A stretch of DNA of 64,000 nucleotides from Euleptes europaea. Its lineage: Eukaryota; Chordata; Lepidosauria; Squamata; Sphaerodactylidae. The position numbers and the translations under genes are program-made. The stretch spans positions 14,143,821 through 14,207,820 of the forward strand of contig NC_079312.1 of the NCBI RefSeq assembly GCF_029931775.1. Reading direction: 5' to 3'. How positions within the stretch are numbered: position 1 is the first letter of the stretch; the number at the start of each line of letters is the position of its first letter. The notes beneath the pieces were generated by a model. It ran no database searches, was not told the origin of the DNA, and was given only the letters and a program-made list of their open reading frames with translations. Of the stretch, positions 33,621 through 44,409 are shown in pieces.

Positions 33621-33830
33621 CTGCCCTCTGCCTCACCTGCAAGCAACCCCCCCCCCGGATGCAAAATAAATATGCAAACAGCTGCCTATCACAAACGGAC
33701 CGGAAAAAGCCTTTATTTTTTTCATCTTAACTTCCCACGTGGCCTCTCTAGGGCCCAGAGCTCCGTAGTTTTAACCCCTTCATAGCAATTGAACGCCAAT
33801 TGGTCTGACTCCAGAGAGGTAGATGAGGTG
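33621..33830 (-). promoter_or_regulatory. Putative 5' UTR exon and promoter of unit III
   Basis: Third copy of the tandem-donor block (exon ends 33637 and 33621), with the same flanking sequence as units I and II. It lies about 0.7 kb from the divergent first exon of gene A, so the two genes may share a regulatory region. Confidence 0.4.
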
Positions 33831-33891
33831 ACGCTGCTGCACCAAACCAAAAAATTGGAGCGTTGTGGCGCGTTGAAAACTCGTCTCTTGC

Positions 33892-34269
33892 ATGGCAATT
33901 CTTCGATGATCAATATGCATAACGATGGTACATAATCCATTGTATTTAATAGGGTAATTAGATTAGTGACTGAACAACAGAATATCAGCACTAGCCTTTA
34001 AATTTGAGAAAATCTTATATATTTGATATTGCTATAGCTAACATTTGTATTGACTTATGCAATGGTTAATAGACGGACTAATATACATTTTAATGATTAG
34101 ATGACTGAGCGGGTGCACAATGAGTTAAGTTGTTTTTATTAGGTAAAGACTGCACTGACTAGTCTTGGACACAAAAATTCAACTTATTTTCCCCCTTCCC
34201 CATCTCCCCCCCCCTTTTAAATTTCTGTACCCTTAAAATTCAATAAACAATTATTTTAAGAAAAGAAAA
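33892..34269 (+). mobile_element. Short L1-like 3' insertion with 17-bp TSD
   Basis: Flanked by exact GAAAACTCGTCTCTTGC copies (33875-33891 and 34270-34286). It ends with AATAAA and an A-rich tail (aagaaaagaaaa), the signature of L1-type target-primed insertion. The interior is AT-rich with no readable ORF; assignment to L1 rests on the ends. Confidence 0.75.
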
Positions 34270-34500
34270 GAAAACTCGTCTCTTGCGTCAACTCCTGAGT
34301 GGCTTAAATATGTGTGTGTACGTTGCTGAAAGTGTTAAATGAATGGAGCTCTGGTGCCCAGAGAGGCATATGCATTTGCAAAGGGCCCATGTGAACGCTT
34401 TGGCTTTGTGTCCCTCCTCCCCTTCCCCTGTTCGAGGAAACTGTCCCTTTTCTGGATTTCCCGTGTTTTGGAAGATCTGGAGCCTATTCTTAGGAGTGCG

Positions 34501-34522
34501 ATGGAAAAGCCCCAAGGAGGAG
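34501..34522 (+). CDS. Gene A exon 1 (start codon exon)
   Basis: ATG GAA AAG CCC CAA GGA GGA G, then donor GTGAGT. The phase-1 end joins exactly to the exon at 36255 to give [16 protein letters not shown]. The exon is too short to be certain by itself. Support comes from gene B, which has the same layout (13-bp coding exon ending ...GAG G/GTGAGT, then an exon starting AG CAC ATG). Confidence 0.6.
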
Positions 34523-34906
34523 GTGAGTGCAACGCATGGAAGAACAATCTGCAAGGATAGGGAGGAGAGAGAGGGGGAATCAATGGGATGTCACTGCTGG
34601 GAAGGTTTGTATCCATTTGAAACGTATATATCTGGCACCTTCAGAGTGGCAGCTCCCTGGGGGAAGCCATTCAGGCCGTAAAACAACAGTCCACGAAAAA
34701 CACACCCCAGTGGCAAAGTAATAAACGAGGGTTGCCCTCTGATGAGCCAGCGCTTTGCTCCTGTCCCTTTGGCATCCCCTTGATGGATGGCCAGCAGTCA
34801 CATTTGGCTGTGAAAAGCTGCCACCAGCTGGTTTTCTGCAGAGCTGTCAAGGGGTAGAGCAAGCCAGGGCAGTACCCCTCTCCTGCCCAAGTTGGCAACC
34901 TAGTAA

Positions 34907-35124
34907 AAATGGATACTAGTCATGATGAATGCCTATTATCTCCAGTATCCGAGAAGCATGCCTATTATATTAGGTGCTGTGGAGCACAAGCAGGATAATG
35001 CTGCTGCTGTCATCTTGTTTGTGGCCTTCCTAGAAGCACCTGGTTGACCTCTGTGTGAACAGACTGCTGGACTTGATGGGCCTTGGTCTAATCTAGCTTG
35101 GCTTTTCTTATGTTCTTATGAAAG
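34907..35124 (+). mobile_element. CR1-type LINE 3' tail
   Basis: Same 3' end as the unit I LINE: 'ggatactagtcatgatgaa', 'gtgaacagactgctgg', 'cttatgttctta'. Solitary tail in gene A intron 1; no coding part. Confidence 0.8.
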
Positions 35125-35718
35125 CATCTGCCAAAATCTGGTGGAAGTTGAGGTGCCAGAAAGACTCTTTGATACACAAGCCATTCTCTTGGGGCCTCAG
35201 CCCCACCGCTCCCATCTGCAAATGGGGAATCATGGCCTGGCCTACCTAACATGACTATTGTAAGGATGAACCAGAGGGTGCATACGAAGTTCTTTATAAA
35301 TATTAAGTACTGAGTATATGACCATAGGAGAGGAAGTGAGCCTTTGACACAGGGATGTAGGTTATGGGTTTCTGTTTCCTTTATGTCTGTACAGGGATTG
35401 TTGGCTTGTATCGAGTGGCACATTTCGATGGGTGGAAGGATCGCCACAGGTGGAATGTGACTTTCTTGCCCCCTTCTTCTAGCTGCAGCCCCAAATGCCC
35501 CTAAGCTAGTGCTCCTTGGGGACATGGAGCCCCCTGCCCCAAACAATTTTATGTTGTTTTGGGTTGGAGCTCCACGGAGAGGATGGGAAAGTCATGCTCC
35601 ACAGTGGAAATCCTTTGTCTGTAAAAATGCTCTTTTAGATCAAGTCTTGAAGCTGGATTTCTACAGTCGTCTAACCACTGCACCACATGGTCTCTCACCC
35701 GTGGGTTATGCCAATTGC
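35125..35718. other. Gene A intron 1, nothing recognised
   Basis: No repeat or gene identified with confidence between the CR1 tail and the L1-like insertion. Confidence 0.4.
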
Positions 35719-36178
35719 TTTTAGAAGCTTTTCAAAAAAGGCAAGTTGCTAACAGAATATGCAGTGATGGCCGAGTTGACAAATATTGTGAACAAAAGAC
35801 CTGGGGAAGAGTTCCTAAAGAATTGGAAATTGTATTATGCTTATATGCCAGAATAAGATAAGCTGTATAAAATAATACGAACTGTTACAGAAGGCATAAA
35901 TTGATTTAAACAATTTATTATACATGACAGTATGGGAATAGGCCTCTGTATGGTTTCAGACTAGCAGATTAGCTATAACTGTTTAGAATTTTATCATATG
36001 GGATTTACATGACATTGTAATAATATTATAATATCAGAGTCGATTAAAGCTTTTATGACTAGATCTATAAAATATGTGGTACAATTATGCATTGTTAATC
36101 ATTTCCTATATGGGCTAATTGAAAGCTTTAGTACACACAAGTAGAACTATATAACAATAAATATTAAAAACTGTAAAA
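35719..36178 (+). mobile_element. L1-like LINE 3' end
   Basis: A scrap of coding sequence (PGEEFLKNWKLYYAYMPE) like the L1 ORF2 C-terminus is followed by AT-rich sequence, AATAAA and an A tail. Short flanking AATTGC copies may be the target duplication. Confidence 0.5.
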
Positions 36179-36254
36179 AAATTGCAAGTGGGTTTTATGC
36201 CTCCACACGGTGAGCTTACTGGCGCTGAATGTTTTTTTTTTATTTTGTTGGCAG

Positions 36255-36985
36255 AGCAAAAAAACACATCAGAAATCAAGGTGGAAAAGCAGGATCCAGC
36301 AGAAGATGTATCGGGGGCCAGGCTGGAAAGAGACCTTTGCATCATCCAGGTTGAGGCAAGCAGAGAACTTCTGGCCGAAGGGGCCACATGTGATATTAAG
36401 CAAGAACCTCAGGATGAGCCACATCGCTATTGGGAAGCCCAAAGACAGGAGCTGCCAAAGGAAACGCAGTTTCCTCAGCGAGGATGGGAAAACCCGCAGC
36501 TGCCCCAGTCTGAGGAGAATGTCAAGGTGCTGAAGTTCCCCTTCAAGGGATCCGATGATGCTGAAAAGTGGCCTCGTGGCGAGTGGAGGACCTCAGCACT
36601 GTCAACCGGCCATGTAGAATCCAACCAGGCTGACAGAAGCCAGGATCTCTCTGGAAATGTGGCTCCAGTTGAGATTATAGATGAGGACGCTGTCGGCTTG
36701 GAGATTCGGCGCCGGCGCTTCAGGCACTTCTGTTACTGGGAGGCTGAGGGACCTCGAGAAGTCTTCGGCCAACTATGGGAGCTTTGCCGTCAATGGCTGA
36801 AGCCCGAGAGACACACCAAGGAGGAGATCTTGGAGCTGCTGATCCTGGAACAGTTCTTGGCTATCCTGCCACAGGAAATGCAGAGCTGGGTCAGGGAACG
36901 CAGGCCCGAGACCTGCAGCCAGGTGGTGGCCCTAGCGGAGGACTTCCTGTTGATTTTGAAGGTGTCTGAGAGCCACAAAGAGCAG
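36255..36985 (+). CDS. Gene A exon 2: SCAN domain
   Basis: Exon after acceptor ttttgttggcag, ending CAG/GTGAGG; phase 1 in, phase 0 out. The N-terminal acidic part carries IKVEKQDP and IKQEPQDEP (sumoylation-like sites) and [16 protein letters not shown] is at about residues 159-242 of the predicted protein ([16 protein letters not shown] ... [16 protein letters not shown] ... [12 protein letters not shown]). Residues at the family's conserved positions look intact. The predicted whole protein is 571 aa from exons 34501-34522, 36255-36985, 38732-38828 and 39319-40184. Confidence 0.88.
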
Positions 36986-37225
36986 GTGAGGGAAGCATCA
37001 AAAATAGAACTGTTCAGGGAAGAAATCTGGCACAGATTCCTATTTAGGAATCTTGTCACGGGTGGGATTGTGGGCAACAGGATAGGGCTATAGTGTAGGG
37101 GTACATCTTTTGTATTCAAAGCAGGTGGTACCCAGGTTTGATTCCTTTGCATTTGCAGGATCTCTGGTGCTGGGAAAAACCTTCTTGTGCCTAACATCCT
37201 AGCAAGGTGTTGCCAATAAGAATAC

Positions 37226-37760
37226 ACATGAAGCTGCCTTATATTGAATCAGTAAAGAAATAAAAGCACCACGAGGCCACCAAGTATATAGAGGATCCGA
37301 AATAACAATTTTGTAATGCAATCCCAAAATATCAATGCACAACTCTATAAAAATACTACTAAGAATAACATTGCAGATGCCATTCAGAACCACATAGCAT
37401 ATTCCATGAGTTCTTCTTGTACATCATCAGTCTAATTCAAGTCCAATGTGCATGATTGAAAATTGGAGATAGAATTGAAGATGAAGGTCACAGGCTGATG
37501 CATCTGTAAAGCTGTTAATTTATGCTGTGAATTCCAGGGAAGATGTTTCATGCATACACATCTCCTTTCTAGAGGATACAGTTGGAACTGAGGAAGCTGT
37601 GCGAAAGGGTGTTGTCTTCAGCTTGTCTTCCAGAGCTTCAGGCAGAGGTCTTGCACATCACCTGCTACCTGTTACTTTTAACTAGAGATGCTGGGGATTG
37701 AACCTGGGCCCTTCTGTCTGTAAAGCAGAGGTTCTTCCACTGAGCCACAGCCCCCCCTCA
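37226..37760 (-). repeat. tRNA-Ala-like SINE with nested Penelope-like insert
   Basis: SINE pieces at 37226-37252 and about 37607-37760 (head with ggattgaacctggg) are separated by about 350 bases unlike the SINE. That insert ends with CTGAGGA, a GC/GC mini-stem and GAAA (37588-37606), a hammerhead-like core on the plus strand. Confidence 0.55.
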
Positions 37761-37936
37761 TAAGGGAAGGCAATGCTCCTCTGTTTTATTGTTTTAGTTC
37801 TGAACTGCCTCCACCATGTTTGGAGACTCAGTATACAAACTGCAATAAATATTGAGTTAGGTCAGCCAGTGGTCTGAGGTAGCACCATAAGATCATTTGA
37901 GGACAACTGCGTCTTTGGTTGGGCCTGTAGGCTTGT

Positions 37937-38151
37937 AGTAAGGTTGCCAGCCTCCAGGTGGGGTCTGGAGATCTCCCTCTATTACATCTGATCTCCAGAC
38001 AATAGAGATCAGTTCCCCTGAAGAAAATGGCTGCTTTGGAGGATGGACTCTATGGCATTATACCCTGATGAAGTCCTTCCCCAAACCCCACTCTCCCCAA
38101 CTCCACCCCCAAAACCTCCAGGAATTTCCCAACCCAGAGTTGGCAACCCTA
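37937..38151 (+). mobile_element. TAGGGTTGCCA-type hAT MITE
   Basis: Ends taaggttgccagcctccagg and gagttggcaaccct. Flanks gcttgtag and gctcacag are only partly alike, so the copy is old. In gene A intron 2. Confidence 0.75.
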
Positions 38152-38320
38152 GCTCACAGTCAGTTCTTGATCGTTTAGTTGGCATGACTATGCTGCTAAG
38201 CCTGTGATCACACTGTTTAACATATCATCTCTAATAGTTCATGCTTTGTTTCAGATTTCTGAGCCCTGGTCCTATTATGTTGCTTATTAGATGTTTCCTT
38301 CTATTAATTGTATTGAACAA

Positions 38321-38522
38321 ATGAAGCTACCTTACTGAATCAGACCCTTGGTCCATCAGTCAGTATTGTCTACTCAGACTGGCAGCGGCTCTCCAGGGTC
38401 TCAGGCAGAGGTCTTTCACATCACCTACTTGCCTGGTCCCTTTAACTGGAGATGCCGGGGATTGAACCTGGAACCTTCTGCATTTCAAGCAGAGGATCTA
38501 CCACTGAGCCACAGCCCCTCCC
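38321..38522 (-). repeat. tRNA-Ala-like SINE, full copy
   Basis: Minus-strand head with B box (ggattgaacctgg on plus), body 'gcagcggctctccagggtc', tail 'atgaagctaccttactgaatc'. Confidence 0.88.
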
Positions 38523-38731
38523 CACTGTGATTTGCACTGTGTGATCTTCCTTGTGCCTCAGTGAGAAAGGCAGATGTAAATAAAGTTTTAAAAAATTAAT
38601 TGCAGAAGGGAAAAAGGAATTCTGCGTATGTGGCTTTTTTTTTGGCTTCCGGTGCCAAATCAGTCACCAGGTTGCAGTGTCTGGATTTATCTCCCAACCC
38701 TTGCCTAACTTATGGGTGACCTTTGTTTCAG

Positions 38732-38828
38732 GCACGAAGGATGTCTGGAAGAGATCCATCAGAGATGGTAAAGAGTCAGCTTCCCATGGAAACCATGCAG
38801 GAGGGTGACAGAGAGACCGCCTTTCCTG
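38732..38828 (+). CDS. Gene A exon 3: linker exon
   Basis: 97-bp exon between ctttgtttcag and CTG/GTAAGG, phase 0 in and phase 1 out. Encodes ARRMSGRDPSEMVKSQ and continues acidic to AFPG. It takes the place of the 127-bp linker of the other genes, with the same phases but 30 bp shorter. No known domain. Confidence 0.75.
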
Positions 38829-39318
38829 GTAAGGCTGTCACAGAGCATCCAGTGTGCTTGCAATGGGGTGGATAAATTTGTTTCCTGACATTCAAGATAT
38901 GACGATCATCTATCGTATTTTCATCATCCCTTCATTCTTACTGTTTTGTTTTTGTTTTTGTTACTATTGCTGGCTATTACTATTTCTTTCAGTTGAGTGC
39001 TGGGTCGAGCAGATCTGGAGAGCCAGCATACAAAATTCCTAAATAAATAAATAAACCACACTGGCAATTCCCTTTCCTCACAGGCATTATACCCAGTTGT
39101 GGTCCTTCCCCTCCCCAAACTCCGCTCTCCCCAGGCTCTACCTCCAAATCTCCAGGAGTTTCCCGTCCAAGAGTTGGCAGCCCTACCATTGGCTACATTT
39201 CTTTTCTGAATATGTAGGCTAGCTCTTAGTTCGCTATGTTGTGTTCTCTGTTTGGAGGCTTCCTATTTCCTTTGCTTCAAAGGACTGGATTTTGTAATTA
39301 CTCTGTTTCTTCCAGCAG

Positions 39319-40184
39319 GTGATTGGCATGTAATTGTAAAAGAAGAAGAGGTGGATCTTCAGCCGGAAGAACCAAAAGAAGTGGGGGGGCCTGGAACATT
39401 GTGGGAAGGTAAAGAAGATAAGTTTTTCCAAGTTCCTGAGCAGGAACAGATACACAAAAGTTTGCCTGGGCCTGAAAATTACCAGGAAAACCATCCCTGG
39501 AATACATCAGAACAAACTTTTCTTTGTGAGGGAGCTGGGAAACGTTTGCATGGAAGGACTTTCCAAGAGGGCTCATGCAGGCGTAAGAGGAAAAAGGCAG
39601 GTGCAGACTGTGGGAAAAGTCTCCGCCAGAGTTTGAACCTTCTTGAGTACCAGCAAATAGAAACAGGAGAAAAAACATACAGATCCCCTGAATGGGGCAA
39701 AAGCTTTAAGCTGAAACTGCATCTTAATATGCGTGGAAGAACACATGCCCGAGGGAGACCCTCTTTATGGTCAGACTTTGGAAAGTTCCCTCAGCCGTAT
39801 GAAGTTTCTAGACCTCAGGAAATCCATGCCAAAGCGAACCAGCATACATGCTCTGAGTGCGGGAGAACTTTTAGCAGGCAATCCCACCTGCTGATACATC
39901 AGAGAATGCACACCGGAGAAAAACCTTACACATGCTCAGAGTGTGGGAAAAGCTTTAGTTATAGCTCGGTCCTTACAGAACATGAAAGAATCCACACTGG
40001 GGAGAAACCCTACGAGTGTTCGGACTGTGGGCAAAGCTTCAGCCGGAGGTCGTACCTCATTCAGCACGAGAGAACCCACACGGGAGTGAAGCCGTATGAA
40101 TGCGCAGAGTGCCAGAAATGCTTCACTCGTCGCAGTGGCCTTCTTCGACATCAGAAACTCCACATGGCCAAGAAGCCATGCTAA
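39319..40184 (+). CDS. Gene A exon 4: zinc fingers
   Basis: Final exon in phase 1; acceptor tccag/cag with two in-frame choices (39316 or 39319). Starts GDWHVIVKEEEVDLQPEEP, an acidic module also seen in gene B (GDGQMIENGAENLPPEEP). Three decayed finger-like units (DCGKSLRQS, EWGKSFKLK, SDFGKF) are followed by four full C2H2 fingers: CSECGRTFSRQSHLLIHQRMH, CSECGKSFSYSSVLTEHERIH, CSDCGQSFSRRSYLIQHERTH and CAECQKCFTRRSGLLRHQKLH, with TGEKP-type linkers. The stop at 40182-40184 follows soon after. A short, DNA-binding four-finger protein is predicted. Confidence 0.9.
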
Positions 40185-40670
40185 TTCCAGCACCTTTTCG
40201 CAATTGATGTTTACGGGCCCGGCAAAATGTCATGTGGTTTTACAAATATGGTTGATTTTAGACTGTGTATTTAAGCAAAACACCATTTGTTTAGGAACGG
40301 AAGAACTGGTAGGCTCAGTCCAAAGGTCTAGCTTTAATATCTCGTGGAATGCCTTTTCCTGTATCTTCCTCCTGTTCTGGTGTACTATTTAAAAGATGTT
40401 GCTTGTTTTGGGTTCAAATGCCTTTTTCTCTTGGCCCCCACCCCCAAAGTCTGCAATTTATGGATAATAATACCGAGCTACCTTAGTGGGTTGTTTTAAG
40501 GATTATGTATGTGAAGCATTCTGAACGCCCAAGCCAATGCTGTATGGTGGTTTATGGGCCAGGCTAGGACTGGGGAGATGTGGGTTCAAATTCCCACCCA
40601 GTCATGAAGCTTGCTGGGTGACCTTGGGCCAGTCACACACTTTCAGCCGAATCCTACCTCATAGTAGGGT
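40185..40670. other. Gene A 3' region and MIR-like SINE
   Basis: Probable 3' UTR without a clear AATAAA signal. A MIR-like tRNA SINE lies at about 40545-40670 (plus; gtgggttcaaattcc, cttgggccagtcac). Confidence 0.45.
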
Positions 40671-41170
40671 TGCCAACCTCCAGGTAGTTCAATACAAATT
40701 ACAACAATAGGCTCAATATTAATCAAACAGTATCAAGTGAATTCAAAACAACAATCCACAGACAAGGACTATACACGTAAACAATGGTGCTGAACAACAA
40801 AAGTGTACTATATACAATATTTACAACAAATAGTCACCACCAGATACATCCATCAAGCTATTCAGCTTACTGATACTAATAGTGTCTGTAGACTCAAAAT
40901 AAAGCACCCGGCTTCATCTGTTTCTTGATATTCCCTTAAAAGGGTAATGCCAAATGTCCGGTGGGGACCACAACTGAATCCAAATTATTCAGAACCAGAT
41001 CAGAGGAAGGAACGCAGATCCATGGTATTCATTGCGTTTCACCTAAGGCTTCATCAGCCTCGATTAGTTTCTCAAGTCGCCCAGTTCACATCAGTCAATG
41101 TTCAAAAATACATGTTCAGAAGAGCTAAGCTCTGCCCCCAAAACCTCCCACCAGTGGTGAAGAGGGACAT
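40671..41170 (-). mobile_element. MITE split by a Penelope-like insert
   Basis: The first 22 bases of the MITE (tagggttgccaacctccaggta) and about 45 bases of its right part (ctctgcccccaaaacctccc) flank about 440 bases of unrelated sequence; the MITE middle is missing. On the minus strand the insert has an uninterrupted hammerhead core: CTGATGA (41057-41051), stem II GCC/GGT, GAAAC (41040-41034). Confidence 0.55.
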
Positions 41171-41439
41171 GGAGGTTCCACTTGGGCTACTGGGTTCCAT
41201 CCTATATGGATTAGTTTCATTAGTTCTGTTCTGCAGGAATTTAAGATTTCTACAATTACATGGTTAGTGGGCTGAAAGCCATGTTTTTTTTATTTCAAGA
41301 TAATATGAGAAATTCAGGTCCATTTTCCCCCTCCACGTCTTTGCATTTTTTGCTCACTTATCTTGAAGACCTGCAGTTTCTTAACTGAACCACTTTTTCT
41401 TGTCCATTTTTTTCTTAACAATGGTATTTTCTGGGCCTA

Positions 41440-41560
41440 GGCCCCACCCCCATCCAGTGATCTGAGATATTTATCTGATGAAGGAAGCTTGGACTCTCGA
41501 AATCCCCCCCCCCCAAAAAAATCTTGCTGGTCTCTAGGTTGCTATTGGACTTGAATCTAG
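41440..41560 (+). repeat. Hammerhead-like repeat fragment
   Basis: CTGATGA at about 41476, a loop region and GAAA near 41500, in the sequence style of the 'gctcatacc' repeat family of 4573-4696 (here ctctcgaaatccc, then 'tgctggtctctagg'). Stem II is weak. Confidence 0.35.
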
Positions 41561-42460
41561 CTCCTCCTGGAACTGAGATATTTATGTGTTAAATTTTATC
41601 CCACCTTCCCCTCAGGGTACATGGTCTGCTCCCCCTTTTTATGCTCACGACAACCCTGTGAGGGAGAGTATGCTGAGAGAGAGTGACTGGGCCAGAGTTA
41701 TGCAGTAAGTTTCTAGGCAGTGTGGGGTCTTGAATCCATGTCACCCCAGGCATAAGCCAAACCTCAATCCATTACACCACAGTGGCTTTTCACACCTGAG
41801 GGTCCATTTTTAGCTCTTTTGGCTAAACCACCATTGATTGATTTATGCTTTGTTTACGGGAGTGAAGTCCTTCAAATGGCGGTTGTATCTATGGATGCAC
41901 TGCAGGGCAGATGGGCTTACAGCAGCATTTTTTACCCACAAGAACTTATAAAAAATGCCAAATGGCAAACCTCCCTACTACGACACCGCACTGATTAACA
42001 AAGCAACTAAAACTCCTAGGAATTGCTAGCGCTCTTCAGTCATGTGACAGCACTCAAGAGTAACAGAATGCATTTTGAGTCCTCTTTTGAGTCCCCAAAG
42101 CCCATCATTTGCGTTACTTTGCTGAGAGCGTTACAACAACCTTGTAAGGTAGAACCATGTTCTTAGCCTCTTATGGGAAACATGGGGAATGGGTCTGAGG
42201 AGGAGCAGGTCATTTAAGGTCTCCTAGTGAGTTGATGGTCGTGGAAGGATTTGAATCTAGGACTTCCTCCTTTGCAACACATTTTCTTAGACCCAAGGCC
42301 CTGTGCTTTCTCAGTCGGTGAAGCTTTCTCCAGCATATATGCACAGCTGTGAGAAGCACAGAAGGGCTGCCAGGAACAACTGGTAAACCTATGTGGCCCG
42401 CTCTCTTCTCTCTGGTTCCTCCTATTACTAAACCTTCGCTTCTTTTCTCTACTGCCCCCT
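41561..42460. other. Intergenic, MIR-like SINE, otherwise nothing seen
   Basis: A MIR-like SINE on the minus strand at about 41600-41790 (acgacaaccctgtgaggg). The remainder has no recognised feature. Confidence 0.4.
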
Positions 42461-42669
42461 TAGGGTTGCCAACCGCCAGGTGGTGGCTGGAGATCTCCCG
42501 CTATTACAACTGACCTCCAGGCAACAGAGATCAGTTCCCCTGGAGATAATGGCCGCTTTGGCAATTGGGCTCTATGGCATTGAAGTCCCTCCCCTGTCCA
42601 AACACCACCCTCCTCAGGCTCCACCCCCAAAATCTCCAGGTATTTCCCAACCCAGAGCTGGCAACCTTA
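42461..42669 (+). mobile_element. TAGGGTTGCCA-type hAT MITE
   Basis: Near-complete 209-bp copy, ends tagggttgccaacc and gctggcaacctta; flanks are C-rich on both sides (tgccccct / cccccccc), a possible decayed target duplication. Confidence 0.82.
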
Positions 42670-43016
42670 CCCCCCCCAACTCTTGCATTCAGTGCTATCC
42701 TTCTCTTTATCGCCTGGTTTCTAAATAACTGCTTTCTGATGTCACCCATTTTCTAAATAAAATTCCCTATTTGCTTTCTGAGTTTAATAGGCTTTCCTTC
42801 TGAGATTATTATCATCATCATCATCTTTTAAGCCCTAATGTCAAAAAGTTCCCTAATTCAGGCAGAATAGACCTCAAGCCAAAGCAGGTACATATTTGCT
42901 TGGCAGCATGAAATTTTAATGACGCTGTGCTGGGGCCCCCAACCTTTTTTGAGCCCGAGGGCACCTTTGGAATTCTGCAAGGTAGGCACCGCCACAAAAT
43001 GCCTGCCACAGGAGGT

Positions 43017-43663
43017 TAGGGTTGCCAACCTCCAGGTACTTAGCACGGGAAAGTGGTACACAAATGCACATAAACAGGTTGCAAAAAACACGTCTATAAT
43101 GAGTAATGAAGATGGAAAGAACAAAACAAGTGTACAACATGAAAGCTTAGCAACTAAGTGATCGGTTATATACAAATGTACAAGTAAGCATGAAACAATC
43201 TATTGGTGTGTATCTGGAGGCAAAAAGTCCTCTTCTGAGTTTCAAAATTAATCAGTTCAGCAGGATATCCAATAGTAGGTATAAATCCACAAGCAAGGGG
43301 ACGGCCGTTTCACATTCGTTTCTTCAGCCCCACATTGCATCATTCATTTTGTAGTAAGTCAATTACATATACAAGTCCATTTCAATTCAACATTCTGCAG
43401 CAGCACTGTCAACAGGTTCCCAATGGGATACTGGAATTTGGTATAGGCACGGAGGTGCCTTTGTTTTTGTTTTGCTCACCAGGTACTAGCTGAAGGTCTC
43501 CTGCTATTACAACTGATCTCCAGCCGACAGCGATCAGTTCACCTGAAGAAAATGGCCACTTTGGCAATAGGACTCTATGGCATTGAAGTCCCTCCCCAAA
43601 CGCCCTCCTCAGGCTCCCCCCAAAAATCTCCTGCCGGTGGGGAAGAGGGACCTGGCGACCCTA
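43017..43663 (+). mobile_element. hAT MITE, perfect TSD, with nested Penelope-like insert
   Basis: The MITE ends are flanked by exact CAGGAGGT (43009-43016 and 43664-43671). It is interrupted at about 43040-43480 by an insert whose flanks repeat the MITE sequence CCAGGTACT(T)AGC, a target duplication of about 12 bases. On the minus strand the insert carries CTGAAGA (43327-43321), a weak stem and GAAACGGCCGTC (to 43300), a hammerhead-like core with a palindromic stem III. Confidence 0.8.
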
Positions 43664-44409
43664 CAGGAGGTGGAATCAGCCACAAAATGATTGCTGCAGT
43701 CATACAGTGAAGATCTTTGTGCTGTGGTGGCAGCTTGCTGCCAAAGCAACATTAAAAAACAAAAATCTGTATAGCCAATGAAATCTCCAATATCCAATCA
43801 GAAGCCTTGCTGGGCAAAAGCCTCACCTAGCCCACCCACTTTCTAAAAAACACTTGGGCACCAGAAAAGGTGTTGATGGGTGCTAAGGCACCCACAGGCA
43901 CCATGTTGTTGAGTCTTGCTTTATACAAATAGGTCTGAGAACAGATGGGACTAACCGATTGGCTCGTGACAACATTTTCCACATGAGGACAGCCTTTTGT
44001 GGTTTCCCCGTTGCTGCCACAATTTCCAATACAGTGCAGTGGCACCAAGGACTCCCCTTGGCAGTTTCTCCCACATTTCCCCCACCCCAGTCCCCCAGAA
44101 GTGGCTATTATACAAACACATACCTCCTGCCCCACCAGGTCTTTTTCAATTTTTGTTTAAAAACTAGCAATTGAATATATTTATAATAATGAATATAACA
44201 ACCTTTGTATCAGATTCTCTAAATGTCCAGCTTGCATTTTTTAAAAGTATCTTACCCCTTTCATTATAGAGATATGTATTTCCCCTGATATCTCCACAAT
44301 GAATAGGGCTAGAGAATAACTTTTTAAAAAGAAAGATGGAATTCAAGAGACTCTGATACAGATTGTTATATCTCTGTATGCTATAATGATAGTCACTTGC
44401 CATAAAACC

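Noticed and set aside
36255-40184. KRAB box searched for in genes A, B and units I-III
   Set aside because: No DVAVYF/EEW-like motif in the exons or nearby introns; the exon between SCAN and fingers is an acidic linker.
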